From contig OX422211.1 of the NCBI GenBank assembly GCA_949130495.1, positions 334,212,504-334,276,503 of the forward strand: 64,000 bases of DNA, in the 5' to 3' direction. A model generated the notes under the pieces. That model saw only the letters and a list, made by a program, of their open reading frames with translations, ran no database searches and was not told the DNA's origin. This document shows positions 1 to 10,560 of this stretch, one piece after another. The translations under genes and the position numbers were made by a program. Positions within the stretch are counted from its first letter, which is position 1. Each line of letters starts with the position of its first letter. Origin of the DNA: Sambucus nigra. Taxonomy: Eukaryota; Streptophyta; Magnoliopsida; Dipsacales; Adoxaceae.

Positions 1-2960
1 ATCAATCTGATACATGTACCATAAGGGAGACTCCTTATTCATCTTCATCTCTCTAAGGGAACTAAGCCACCCACGAGCAAAGGTAAGGTCCTCTGCCTCC
101 TTCAGCCTTGCTGGGGTATCAGTTTAGCCCTAGTCATAATTATCTACTAGACCTATCTCGGACCATTCTTAAACAAATACCTCAACCTCGTCACATCCCT
201 ATGAAGCCCAGTGGAAATTACATATACTCGTCGAACATCCCATTTCAGCTCAGCAACCTCCATTTATAGAGCTTGGGATTATCTTGAGCAAACCTACTTG
301 GACGATGATAAAGATCCTCGTAGTACCAAGGAGGACCCCGATGGGGTGTTCTCCTTCAGATGAGAAAATCCCTCTTCAAATCATCATTCTCCTTCTAGAT
401 CATCTCTCCCACTTAGTTTACTTCACTGGTATCCTGGAGTTTAGCCTTTAGGTTATTTACCTCCTCTTGGACTGAAGCCCCAACTTTTTTCATCTCTTGG
501 AGTTTGTCTTTTAGCTTCGCGAACAACTTGGATTGGTCCTTATACTTCTGGTTTCTTACTCTCGATAATTTTTTTTATCTTTACAAAGGCCTTGTGAACC
601 TTTGGATCAACATTTTTCCAGAGAATTTGTCCTAATGGAGAGTTTACGTGTATATACTCATCTATATCAATGGGATATAAACAAAGAACATAAAAGCAGA
701 AACCCTAGACCAGCAAAAAAGGTCTATACCTTCTCAGAAGATGATGGTCATTTCCCCTTGTCAGCATTTGAGGAAACTTGATCACTAGTAACCACGATCA
801 CACCATGATCAAGAAGAAAGGTCTCTAATATTAGGATCAATAAGTTCTATCCTAGCTTGAATCAGAGGTTGGTCGGTCAAAGTCTCCCTGATTTCTATTA
901 GGTTTGGACTTGGATTGTGTTGGGAAAACAGAGAGGAATCATCTGGATATTCAATTGTGATGAAATCTTGGTCCCAACCCTTTTTAAATCCCAACTATCG
1001 AACGAAGTCAATATGGCATTCATCATCGTCGTATGTCATCTACTAAACTTCATTATATGCATTATCCTGGGAAGAAGTAGCCTCTCCCTCAAAATTATCC
1101 ACCCTCGTAGACAACTCTTTGTTGGCCTTTACCAGCTTTAACTTATCAGTAATTACTTGGGTGTAACCCTCATGGTGATTAGCAAGATCTTTTGTCGAAT
1201 ACTCCTTAAGGGCGTCCAAGGCCTTCTATTTATCTTGATCAAAAGTGGACATAGTATTTTCGTTAGGGCCTCTTCGGAGCTCTTCAAGAACTTTTCTAGC
1301 TCAGCATACCTTCTCAACTGGTCAACCCGATGATAAAGCAACGTGGTAAAATCAGAAATAAACTGCAAAAAGAAAGGAAATGCAAGTTAATTTATCAAAG
1401 TTTAAGAAAAAGAATTAAATAATTACAAAGTGAAGGTGATGTACTAATGCAAGACCCTGGGATGATTTTAGGGCTAACATGTCGACACCCATCTTCAGCG
1501 ATTGCTCACGATTGGCAGTGAGAACAGACCCCTCTAGTAGTTCAGGGGCAAGATAGGGAGAATCAGACACACTCCTCCTTTTAGCAACAACAATAGAAGA
1601 AGGCACAACAAGGTCCCTCAAGGCCTGCGTCCTTTTCTTTTATTCCCTCTTTCTTTCCTTCTCCCTCTTTTTCTCACTTTTTTCATCTTATCTTCTTGTT
1701 CTCTAGTCTTGTTCTCTGTTTCACTCTCGCTAGCTCCTGACTTGGGACCACCAATATTGGGGGAGTCTCATTCCTTCCTCTTCAAAGACTTTATGCAATC
1801 AGATAACAGATCATTATCATCATCATAATTGATTAAACCCCTCCTTCATGGTGGCACCATTCCCTCTTCTTTTTCTTCTCCTTCTTTACTGATTTCTTCC
1901 TTGGTGCCTTCCTTTTTACCTTCTTCCTCTTCACCATCTCCCTCTTCCTCCGATTCGCTCTCTTTTCCCCCTTCTTTTTCTAATAGAATGGGTTTAGAAG
2001 GGCCACCAACCTCTTCCTCCAGGACCTCCAAATAAAGGATGGAGTCTACTAGCTTGGTAGTTAAACTGGAGGTAGTGTTCTTATACTATAGAAGATAAGA
2101 AGCTGACCGAGGATGATCGTCATCAGCAAGAATAACCTTAACCCTCCAAGATTTTATAAGATCAGTGGACCTAAGATCACGGGGATTAAGTTCTTGGTTC
2201 TTTGCCTTAGGTGAAAAAGTAACTCAAAAAGAGAAGCACGACATATCAGAAAAAACACAAAGAGGAACTAGCTAGTAAGGAACATAGAGGAATGACAGTG
2301 TTAGTAACCTATATACTCCAACCCAAAGTTAGGGATCCGATGTCCTATGTACTTTACGCCCTCTAGTTAGGGAGGATATTTCCAATTCCTATCAATAAAT
2401 CCTTCATTCCAGTAATCTTGATGAGAATCAGACAAGTTTATAACTAGAACTCGGTCAACACTCCTTGCCTTCAAGCACAAGAGTCCACCTTTTATTTGTG
2501 AAAAGACATAGAAGTAATAAATTTTTATAAGCCCTAAGTTGGTCCCATATAACTCATTTATTATATGTACTCCATTCACAATTTTCCAAATGTTTGGAGT
2601 ACACTAAGCGAAAATAATATCGAAATATTTAAAGAAAAGCAAGAATAAGGGATTTAGGGGAAATGTCAAAACCACCTTGAGAAACCAATAAGGTATGGAT
2701 CTAATGAACATCATCTATGGTATGAAAATTATGAGGAATGGGGACACACTCAATATTCACCCAATCAGGTATATTGTAGCACTTTTTAAATTCTAAAAGA
2801 GATTTATTATCAAGCATCGCCATTATTAACAAAACTCTAGCTACAAGTACGAGAAACTTTGCAGAAGAGAAGAACTAGAGAAGAGTTAGGGCTAAAACTT
2901 ACAAGTGCTGAGGAGGCCTTGAAAAATCAATAAATAAAGGAAGCTCTAATTTTGAAGCAG
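1..2960 (-). pseudogene. Tat-type antisense ORF of element G (degenerate, runs off the window)
   Basis: Read on the minus strand, 2367-2640 encodes a block resembling the plant 'putative gypsy-type transposon' domain (Transposase_28 type), with key strings CTPNIW, YYFYVFSQ, LKARS and NLSDS and one internal stop near 2600. Next comes a strongly acidic, Glu/Lys-rich segment (2031-1846), then an AKRRS..YLAPELLEG stretch (1621-1415) and a coiled-coil-like stretch with LRRYAELEKFL (1368-1153). The reading continues less clearly to position 1, ending with RGWLSSLREMKM. The order domain, acidic linker, coiled coil matches the antisense gene of element B at 10561-12794. Stops and frame changes show it is broken, and introns are likely. 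Its orientation implies a plus-strand Tat-type element whose pol lies left of the window. The family assignment is by recognition, not alignment. Confidence 0.5.
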
Positions 2961-3231
2961 AAGATGAAGAGAGGAAGCTTAGAGACAAAGTGCGAGTAAA
3001 AATGACCGAAGACACTGAACTAATTATTAAGTTACACACGAACGATTATAAAATCACTTAAATTTATGAGTCACGCTTCCCTAAGAAGATCCTAAGACTT
3101 CAAATTTCTCCTCAAAGAGAAGCGTGCCCACTCCAGCTATCATAAATAATAAAAATTCCTTTTTTTTGTTTAAGGCCTTAGGCCTTTAGCTCAATTAAAA
3201 TCTATTGGCCCAAAACTGTTGGTCCAAATAT

Positions 3232-3790
3232 TTTAGGGGCAATTGTGGGAGCCCATTGTTTATAAGTATATAAAAGTAGCTAACGAAGTCCTGATAAATT
3301 AAACACTTGGCCCGGCCCAAATCATGACTCAATTTCCATGCAAGTATTTTTTAAGTGGCATAACAAAACTTCTAGATATGGTCAAATACGGTACTAAAAA
3401 TCTCGAATGAGATATTTAAGTATCTTATGACTAATGCACACGATAGTTAGTCCCTTGAATAACTCAAATTCTGTAAAGACATACCTAGATATTGTACACC
3501 CCAACCTGGGGTAAAGATATTAAAACTTAATATTTTGAGAGCCACTTAATAAGAACAAAGAACCTCTCTGTATACATAGGCAAGTTGACGAACCACGTAA
3601 ATCGTTGCTATGCGTGTGATTCCATTTACTTTCTGCCATTTGTGATTATTTTCGTAGAATATTTTATTGTGATAATTTCTGCACTCACATGCATATATGT
3701 CTAATAATTTAGGATTACATTAATAGTGATTCCACTCTTTTTTCATACATATTTACTTTAAGTGTGATTCGTACAGTGTATAAGTTTTTT
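3232..3790 (+). repeat. Probable polypurine tract and 3' LTR of element G
   Basis: The purine-rich stretch TTTTAGGGGCAAT is directly followed by TGTGGGAGCC at 3246, a typical polypurine tract and LTR start. About 15 bases further on is a TATA-like TATATAAAAG. The text around 3590-3650 (ACGTAAATC and CTTTCTGCC motifs) resembles the U5 end of Tat/Ogre-type LTRs. The position, just beyond an antisense ORF, fits the 3' end of a plus-strand Tat element. The right end is not defined; a candidate is the TACA near 3770. Confidence 0.4.
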
Positions 3791-3867
3791 TATTACGCCT
3801 TAGAAATGAAGAAACCCTTATTAAATTGTTATTCAGTCATACAAAATATAAAGAAATGGTGTCTTAA

Positions 3868-4966
3868 TTTTCAATATTCAGTCAAACTTTCGTCCATAAA
3901 TTAAACCTTAATGTTCATTTCATTGTTCTTTTTAGGAATCTCAGATAGGTAAGTTCACATCTAAAGTTTGAATTTTAGGAAAGGAATGGGCATAATGTAT
4001 TCATATTCTAACACATGTTGTTCCTCCAGCTACCGGACTAGCACTGTTCCTCCAGCTACTGAACAAGCATAGGTAATGTCTTTCTATATATTTTAAATGA
4101 CTGTGTCATTTTGGTTTTTAAAAGTGAGGATGTCAATGCCGTTTCCACTGTTTTGGTTTTTGGATGTTTCCTTGACTTTTGGTTTATGCCTGTTTTTGTC
4201 AATTTTTATTTGGTTCTCAAAAGGTTGATAATCCAATAGATGTTCAAACATAATTCTGATACTTAATATCTCTAAACTACTTATTTAGTACAAGACTGCC
4301 TATTTTTTAAGTTTGTTTAGCTAAATGATTTAGTCACTTTTTTTAGTTTGAAGCTTTTTCACTGTTTGGGTGTGTTTAATATACATCTATGTTTTAGTCT
4401 ATTTAGTTTAGTGTTTTAGTCTATTTATTTGATGAAGTTGATATTATTGTCTTCTTCATAAACTTCACACTAAGGAGCTCCATTCAAGCATATTGGAGAA
4501 GTGTTGGTCATAATTTTATAAAGATAATTTCTAAATTTTTTCTCAATAACCCAAATCAACCCTTTCACTATCTCATAAAGTAAATACTTCACACTCAGTT
4601 GGACTTAGGAAGATAACTGAACCCAACTATAAAAAATAAGGCAAATGAAGAACATGGTAGAGGTACAATATATCCAGTACTATCATTGTAAACTTTCTAG
4701 TACTAGGATTATCAACTACACCACTAACAGACACTTTTGGTTAATTATTATAGTTCCATCTAGTACCAATTATATTATCTCAATAATGACTTCATAATCC
4801 CTTTATTGTGAAATTTATTTTCCATGGACAGGTTTGCTTGCTAGCGCTACAAATGAGTTATATGTCAATTTCTTCGAGTTCCAAGTCAAGTGATGATGAT
4901 GATGCAGCACATCAACATCAACTTCTACAATTTGAACACGCTCCGATGAAGCTATATCCTAGTAAA
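3868..4966. repeat. Duplicated segment X, left copy
   Basis: This AT-rich segment matches 51396-52501 with roughly 10 percent divergence by eye, including small indels. It contains a short direct repeat of GTTCCTCCAGCTAC (about 26 bp period, near 4019-4070). Possible splice signals are a donor-like AGGTAATG near 4073 and an acceptor-like CATGGACAG just before 4831. It ends exactly at the start of an A-family LTR in both copies. It is not recognised as a transposon and may be the 5' part of a host or transposase-derived gene. Confidence 0.6.
4853..4966 (+). pseudogene. Possible first coding exon, Ser/Asp-rich, cut by an LTR
   Basis: An ATG at 4853 opens 38 codons with a serine run followed by DDDD and HQHQLLQ. 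The frame is cut by the A-family LTR at 4967. The copy at 52397-52501 keeps the same frame, with SSSSNSSDDDD and HQHQLLQF, although the region around the first ATG differs. Conservation of the frame in both copies suggests former coding sequence. An acceptor-like CAG lies just upstream. The protein is not identified; acidic Ser/Asp-rich N termini occur in several transposase-derived plant proteins, which is only a weak hint. Confidence 0.3.
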
Positions 4967-7887
4967 TGTGACACCCTGCCAAATTAAATATCGGGTGATT
5001 AGTCCTTTATAAAATTTAAAACATGATATTCAGTTGGTTCATTTTGAGCATCACTGACGAAAAACAATTTTTCTTTATTAATCACCTAAAAATTAATTAA
5101 GCTAGTGTCAAAACATTTTACCCAATAATTAATGTAAATTAATTTAAACCATTTAACACATTAACCATTCTAATGGATAAATAAATAATGAATAAAACAA
5201 CATCTAACTGAATATGATAAAACTGGAATAATCGTCCCAGTTAAACAAAATCCAAACCATCAATCGTAATAATACTAAATTCAGCTAAGATTAAAATACT
5301 GAAATGAAATGAGTACAACATCTCTCGGACATAAATAAAATGAGGATGGGAAACATATGCCCTGACTGAGAAGCCTAAATCAAAGAACTAAAATCATAGA
5401 TATGGAGGCATCTAAATACGAGGACCTACAACTCCCAGAATAGTTGCAGCACGTCAAAAGATCCAACAGTTTAAGCTTGGTGCCCTTGTGGATAGAGACT
5501 TAAAATAATTTCACAAGAAAAAGAGATTTTGCAAGAGACGAGACATAGCCCGAGTGTAAAATATTCTAAAATAGTTAGCAAGTATTTAAAATGGAATAAA
5601 GCAAATATAATACACATGTTAGCTTTTCAGACACTTACTTGAGATTCTTACCTCTCAATTGTTGTGCATGCCTAACGTAACTCAAAACCATCCTAGTTAT
5701 TATCATCACTTAACTGTAACGTAAACATCCACCTTCTAACTCACTCGTAGTAATAACCCGTATTTCCCAGAAACTATTATTAATAAATGTTCTTGCATTT
5801 ATTATTCCGAATAAAAGTTTCACAACAAGTTTAATTGTTCACATACTTAAGTTACTTAAAACTTTATAACCTTCCTTATCTATAATTTTCACAAAATAGA
5901 TAATACCACAAGTATATATACATATATATTTTATATATACTAATACGACACCCCCAGAGTCAGATGTCGTGCATGCACACTCTGCTATCTAGTCCGAGTA
6001 CATCTCATACCAAATGAGGACTACCGATTCGGAATCACTCACAAATCAGAATAAATAAATCACACATATTGAAGGAAAAAATAATTCCAAACCTATGGGA
6101 TACGCACATTCCTACACACCCATATGACCGCAGACTTATCAACTCACCGATAAGTCATTCCTAGGTTCTATGTCAGGAGGCACCAATCTAAAATCCCCCC
6201 AGTGGGCTCATCAGGATGACACTGTCCCTTTTCAAAACCTCCCGCGATAGCAAGCAGCGTATGTATGTCATACACATAATAAATCAATCATATAATCAAC
6301 ATTCATCTCATATTTATATATTCATAACACAAATATAGGTATAATCACAACCCATATTGTAAATCTCATATGTAGTATATCATTTTATCGAATATCCTAC
6401 GTTTAATTTAATGACCATTTCACTTTTTATCGTACGCTCTCGAGTATTACTCACCACTCAAAGTGTTCGCTTTATTCTACCCATAAAATTAGTAGGTGAC
6501 TCATTATATCCTACTAGTCTAAATCATCTTTGTACTCAAATTCCCATAACCCGAATTAATTTCCAAATCAGTTAATCCTCGCACGTTATCCTAATTACGT
6601 TTCTCCCGAAATACATCATTATGAAATCAAGCATGATACCCACCTAAGCCTATTAGTCTTCTAACATAAGTTCAAGTATGTTAAAATGATTCCCAAGAAT
6701 AAATTCCAAATGATTTTCTAACCATAATAAACTAAAGGAGAAAATTGGCCAAAACTGGGCAGCCGAATCGATTCGGCTTGGAGTTAATCGATTCGCCTCT
6801 ACAGATCTGGAAAAATATGCATAATTGTTCTTACGGGTTTACAACATTTTCCACACCAAATCCTTATTTTAATCATCCCAAATGAAAATTCAAACATACC
6901 AAATGTTATACTAACATAATTGAACAGGTTATAATGTTTAAGAACTACAGTTTCATCAAAGGGCATCAATTAATTGGGTTTAATTCGAGTATAAGCACTA
7001 AGAACCCTAGTTTGTCATCATCTTTAAGCACTTCCATAAAAACTCAAAAATTATTCATTAATATGAATTCAATTTCATGGTTAATCATCTATATATCATG
7101 GGTAATCAAACCTATATTATAATCAATCTGAGAATATATTTTAAATCCTTCAATTTAATCAATTTCATACATAATTCATAATCAATTTCAACCTACACGA
7201 ACATGGGAGCTATTATTGCTCTAAGTATGCAAGATTAAACACTTGCATTTTGTATGTAGGTCTGATTCATTGGGGAGATGATGGATTGGTGTTCCTCCTC
7301 CTCTGATTTAAAATCCGATGGTGGTGGTGATGTTAAGTGGTGGTTTTATCCTTAGAATCCCCTTCCTCTTCCTCTTATGGCCTTTCTGTGGCTTTCTTCT
7401 AATTCTCACGTTCTTTAACCTAGCCCTTTTTCTTAATTAGATATAATGCCTTAGAATTTCATTGGCACTATTCACCCAAAAATAAAAATTACCAAAACGC
7501 CCTCCTAGGATGTCGGTTTGGCCTAAAAATGCCCTGGGACCCAAACTAAACCCCCGGGTAGACTTTTCTAACTATCTCGACCCTTCCAGACACATTGGCG
7601 CACTCGAATGACCATTTGGGGGACTTATTACTAATTTACTTTTTATTCCATTAATTTAGTCTCGACATGACTGACACGCGCGTCCCGACTTAATTATCGT
7701 ATTTTTCACTCGCGACAATTCTTATAAATTCACAATCATATATTACTTTATTCACTCAGTAATATTCAATATAATTCTCACTAATAAATATTGAATCTTA
7801 TCTCACAAGTTAATATTTATTTTCATTCGGATTAATTATCAAGTAATTTACCATATTTAATTTAATTAATCCAATACGGGTGTTACA
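4967..7887 (-). repeat. 3' LTR of element A
   Basis: On the element strand it starts TGTAACACCCG and ends GGGTGTCACA, about 2.92 kb. Copies or parts recur at 50475-51395 and 52502-55235 at roughly 90 percent identity by eye. Solo LTR E and the C LTRs share several blocks with it on the opposite strand, such as the segment around GAGTGCGCCAA and CCCGGGGG. It contains inverted repeats such as CTTATC...GATAAG (near 6137) and TTATCTAT...ATAGATAA (near 5876). Confidence 0.85.
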
Positions 7888-7905
7888 TACTTCCCCCTTA
7901 CAACG
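7888..7905 (-). other. Polypurine tract of element A
   Basis: On the minus strand a TTGTAAGGGGGAAG-type tract ends next to the LTR start TGTAACACCC. This is the expected plus-strand priming site immediately 5' of the 3' LTR. Confidence 0.7.
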
Positions 7906-7960
7906 GAATTTCGTTTCGAAATTCGAAAAGTAAAAGTATACCTGGTAAAAACAACGCTAT

Positions 7961-8922
7961 CTATTCTTCACGCATCTCTTCCTTGCACTCCCAAGTATAC
8001 TCCTTGATATTATGGTGCCGCCAATGAACACGTACCAATGGTGCCACCTTCGACCTCAGTTTCATCTTGTTATGGTCTAGGGTAGTAACTGACCCCTCCT
8101 TGTAGAAACTATCGAGCTATAGATCAATCTCCTCTAAAGAAATATGATTGTGAGCCAACTCATCCCAATAATATCTCCTCAATGAAGAAATGTGGAATAC
8201 ATCGGGAATCCTATGCAAGTGCTTAGGTAACCCAAGTCTGTAAGCCACTGGCCCAATCCGCCCAATAATAGGGAATGGCCCTACATACCTCGGTGCCAAA
8301 TTCCCTTTCTTCCAAATTGCATTATCCTCTTCATAGGAGATACTCGTAGCAATACTTGGTCCCCCACACTAAACTCACTGAAAAACCTCTTGTCATTGGC
8401 TTAGCTCTTCTATCTATCATGAGCAACCCGTATGCGACTCCTAATCATATCAATCCTGGTTGATGTATCTTGAATCACCTCTGGTCTGAGTATCTTGTTA
8501 TCCACCACCTTTAAGAAACAAGTAGAAGAATGACAAGGTCTACCATACAACGCCTCAAATGGGGCCACACAAATAGTAAATTGATAAGAGTTGTTGTACG
8601 AAAACTCCACCAGCAGAATGTATTTCTCCCAACCTCCCCCAAAATCCAGAATACACATATGTAATATATCCTCCAGCATCTGATTAATTCGCTCGGTCTG
8701 CCCGTCTGCCTGTGGGTGGTAGGTTGTACTCAGATGGAACTCAGTACCCATGGTCTCCTGGAAGCTCTCCTAAAAATGAGATATAAAAATCTTATCACGG
8801 TCGGACACGGTATTTAGGGGCACCCCATGTGATCTCATTATCTCTGTAACAAAAGTCTAGGCATACTGTGTTGTAGTAGAGTCAGTCCAGAATGGAACAA
8901 TGTCGGCTACCTTAGGCAACCC
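7961..8922 (-). pseudogene. Element A integrase C-terminal half and chromodomain
   Basis: This segment gives the C-terminal end of the polyprotein, ending at a stop at 7961-7963. At 8751-8410 is the last part of the integrase core, with YHPQADGQTERIN (the catalytic Glu of DD35E is present) and YNNSYQ. At 8299-8117 is the GPY/F region ([19 protein letters not shown], then [11 protein letters not shown]). At about 8090-7965 is a chromodomain tail (KVAPLVRVHWR, then YTWECKEEM). Stops at 8116 and between blocks show decay. At 8922 the frame runs into B's LTR and resumes at 21492, where MDFITRFG precedes LPKVADIVPF. The chromodomain implies chromatin-targeted integration in the ancestor. Confidence 0.8.
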
Positions 8923-9006
8923 TGACGATGATGATGATGATGATGGAAATAACACCACCAGATGAGATGTTGACAAGCTCAAGCTAGTGAAAACAATGGC
9001 AACATA

Positions 9007-9010
<4 letters not shown>

Positions 9011-9057
<47 letters not shown>

Positions 9058-9058
9058 T
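9011..9058. repeat. (TG)n(TA)n microsatellite in B 3' LTR
   Basis: About 17 TG units are followed by TA units. The matching place in the 5' LTR (20715-20740) has only a short TATA run, so the expansion arose after insertion. Confidence 0.9.
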
Positions 9059-9270
9059 AGAATGAGGTGAGGATAAGAGGATGAACACTTCTATGTAAGT
9101 GGTTCAGCCAATCTGGCCTACGTCCACTGTGAGTGTGTGAGTAATATCACTAGATGAAGGCACTAACGGCCATAGATACAATCTCTCAAGCTTTCTCTCC
9201 CTACTGTGTAGACTAATAGAGTTTCAACTAGGGTTGCAATTATAGATCCCTCTACAAGGTAGAGGATGAC

Positions 9271-9312
9271 CTCTATTTATAGTGTTTGGGGGGTGTAATG
9301 TACCCCCCAAGC
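9271..9312 (-). promoter_or_regulatory. B LTR core promoter: TATA box with abutting palindrome
   Basis: On the minus strand ACTATAAATAGAG (9271-9283) is a strong plant TATA box. Directly upstream lies an inverted repeat: GTTTGGGGGG (9284-9293), a 9-nt spacer, then CCCCCCAAGC (9303-9312). The same layout is at 20950-20990 (decayed) and 61156-61197 (perfect, with a changed base pair). Confidence 0.6.
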
Positions 9313-10560
9313 ATGTAATGAGCATGTGCATGAGGATCGAACCAATGTGAGGATGAAACTTGGTTGATCTTATGTAGATAATGATGACCTCAATATTCCC
9401 TCATATGGGGGGAATGACTCAAATATAACTGATTTTTCCACGTGTTCCAAACCTTTCTTGTTCTTGAAAATGCTCGGCCCTGTATCCTTGACTGGTGTAA
9501 CCTTGGCCTGGATGAGTATGAGGTTGGTAGAGTCAGATGTAGTTGCTCTGTCTTCTATAATCGTGATGACCTTAGCCAGGAGGCCTGGCCGAGGTTATGA
9601 ATGAGGTAGATGTAATGTCGACTGAGGCCGATGATGATGTTGGCAGTTGATTGAGCCCGTGAAACTCTGCTGACCTCGACTAATGAAGAGCCGAGGTTGG
9701 TGTGTGAGGAGGCCAACATTACGAGAGACCACCTTGCTGATGGTTATAATAAGCCTCTTGTCACCTCAGATGTTAGACCGGTCGAGGTTAGTTACTCTGA
9801 GTAAGAGGGTGCACTTTGGGTATATCAATCACCCCCTGGCCCTTAGTCTTTTAGGTAATTAGATGATTGAGGGATATGTAGTTAAGACTGAGGCTGAGTC
9901 TCTTTGGGTGCCAATATTTTCTTGACACGTCACTTACTGAAATGAGTAGCGTGCTTATCAAGGTGTGACGATTCTGACTTGCCCTTTAGGTTACCTAGGG
10001 AAATGATGGGAATTGGGACTCGTGCCTCATCATTGAATAGGTTTAAAAACCCTCTTCTCTCTCCTAATTCTCTTTCTTCTTTCAAATTTCTCGTGCCTCT
10101 ATTCTGCAACTTCTTTTCTCTCTCCAAGAGTTTCATTATTGCGGCGATTCAGAGATTTCTTTGCCTCAAAACCTCCTCTTCTCTATTAAAAGATTATCTA
10201 GGTATTAATTTCCACCTTTCTTTTCCATTTTTAATTACAACATCATCATTTCTGAGTTTTCGATGAACCTTTGCATTTTCCGATGAGGGTTTCCACCAGT
10301 ATTGGTCGTTGTAGAGCTAGGATAGTAGTGGTTTAGGGACAGTTGTAGGTAGCTCTAAGGTTATTTCAGCCAGAAATTGCCCTTCTTTAGATTTTTGGTG
10401 AACCTCCGGTCACCTTCTCTGGCAACCCTGTTCTTGAATGTTCTTGAGGTTCTTTATTTGAAACTTTCTAACTTCCCTTTTTGATCATGAGTTTGAGTTA
10501 TTTTAAGTTGTGTACCTGTTTGCGATTTGAGTCCTTCTCAAGTGTAGTGTCGTCCCACTT

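Larger units (their letters stand above)
8923..9813 (-). repeat. 3' LTR of element B
   Basis: On the element strand it runs from TGCACCCTC to a GAT/CAT-rich end. It matches 20641-21491 and 60855-61765. It is longer than its partner because of expansions of TGA near 8929-8944 and of TG/TA at 9011-9058. On its right the internal sequence CTTTGGGTATATCAAT adjoins the LTR, as expected next to a polypurine tract. Confidence 0.85.

Noticed and set aside
1829..2035. Plus-strand Ser/Pro-rich frame
   Set aside because: It is complementary to the acidic Glu/Lys linker of the minus-strand antisense ORF, which has the recognisable domain context.
9979..10266. Plus-strand frame upstream of the B antisense ORF
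   Set aside because: Ser/Phe/Leu-rich text with no similarity to the antisense ORF family; more likely its leader.
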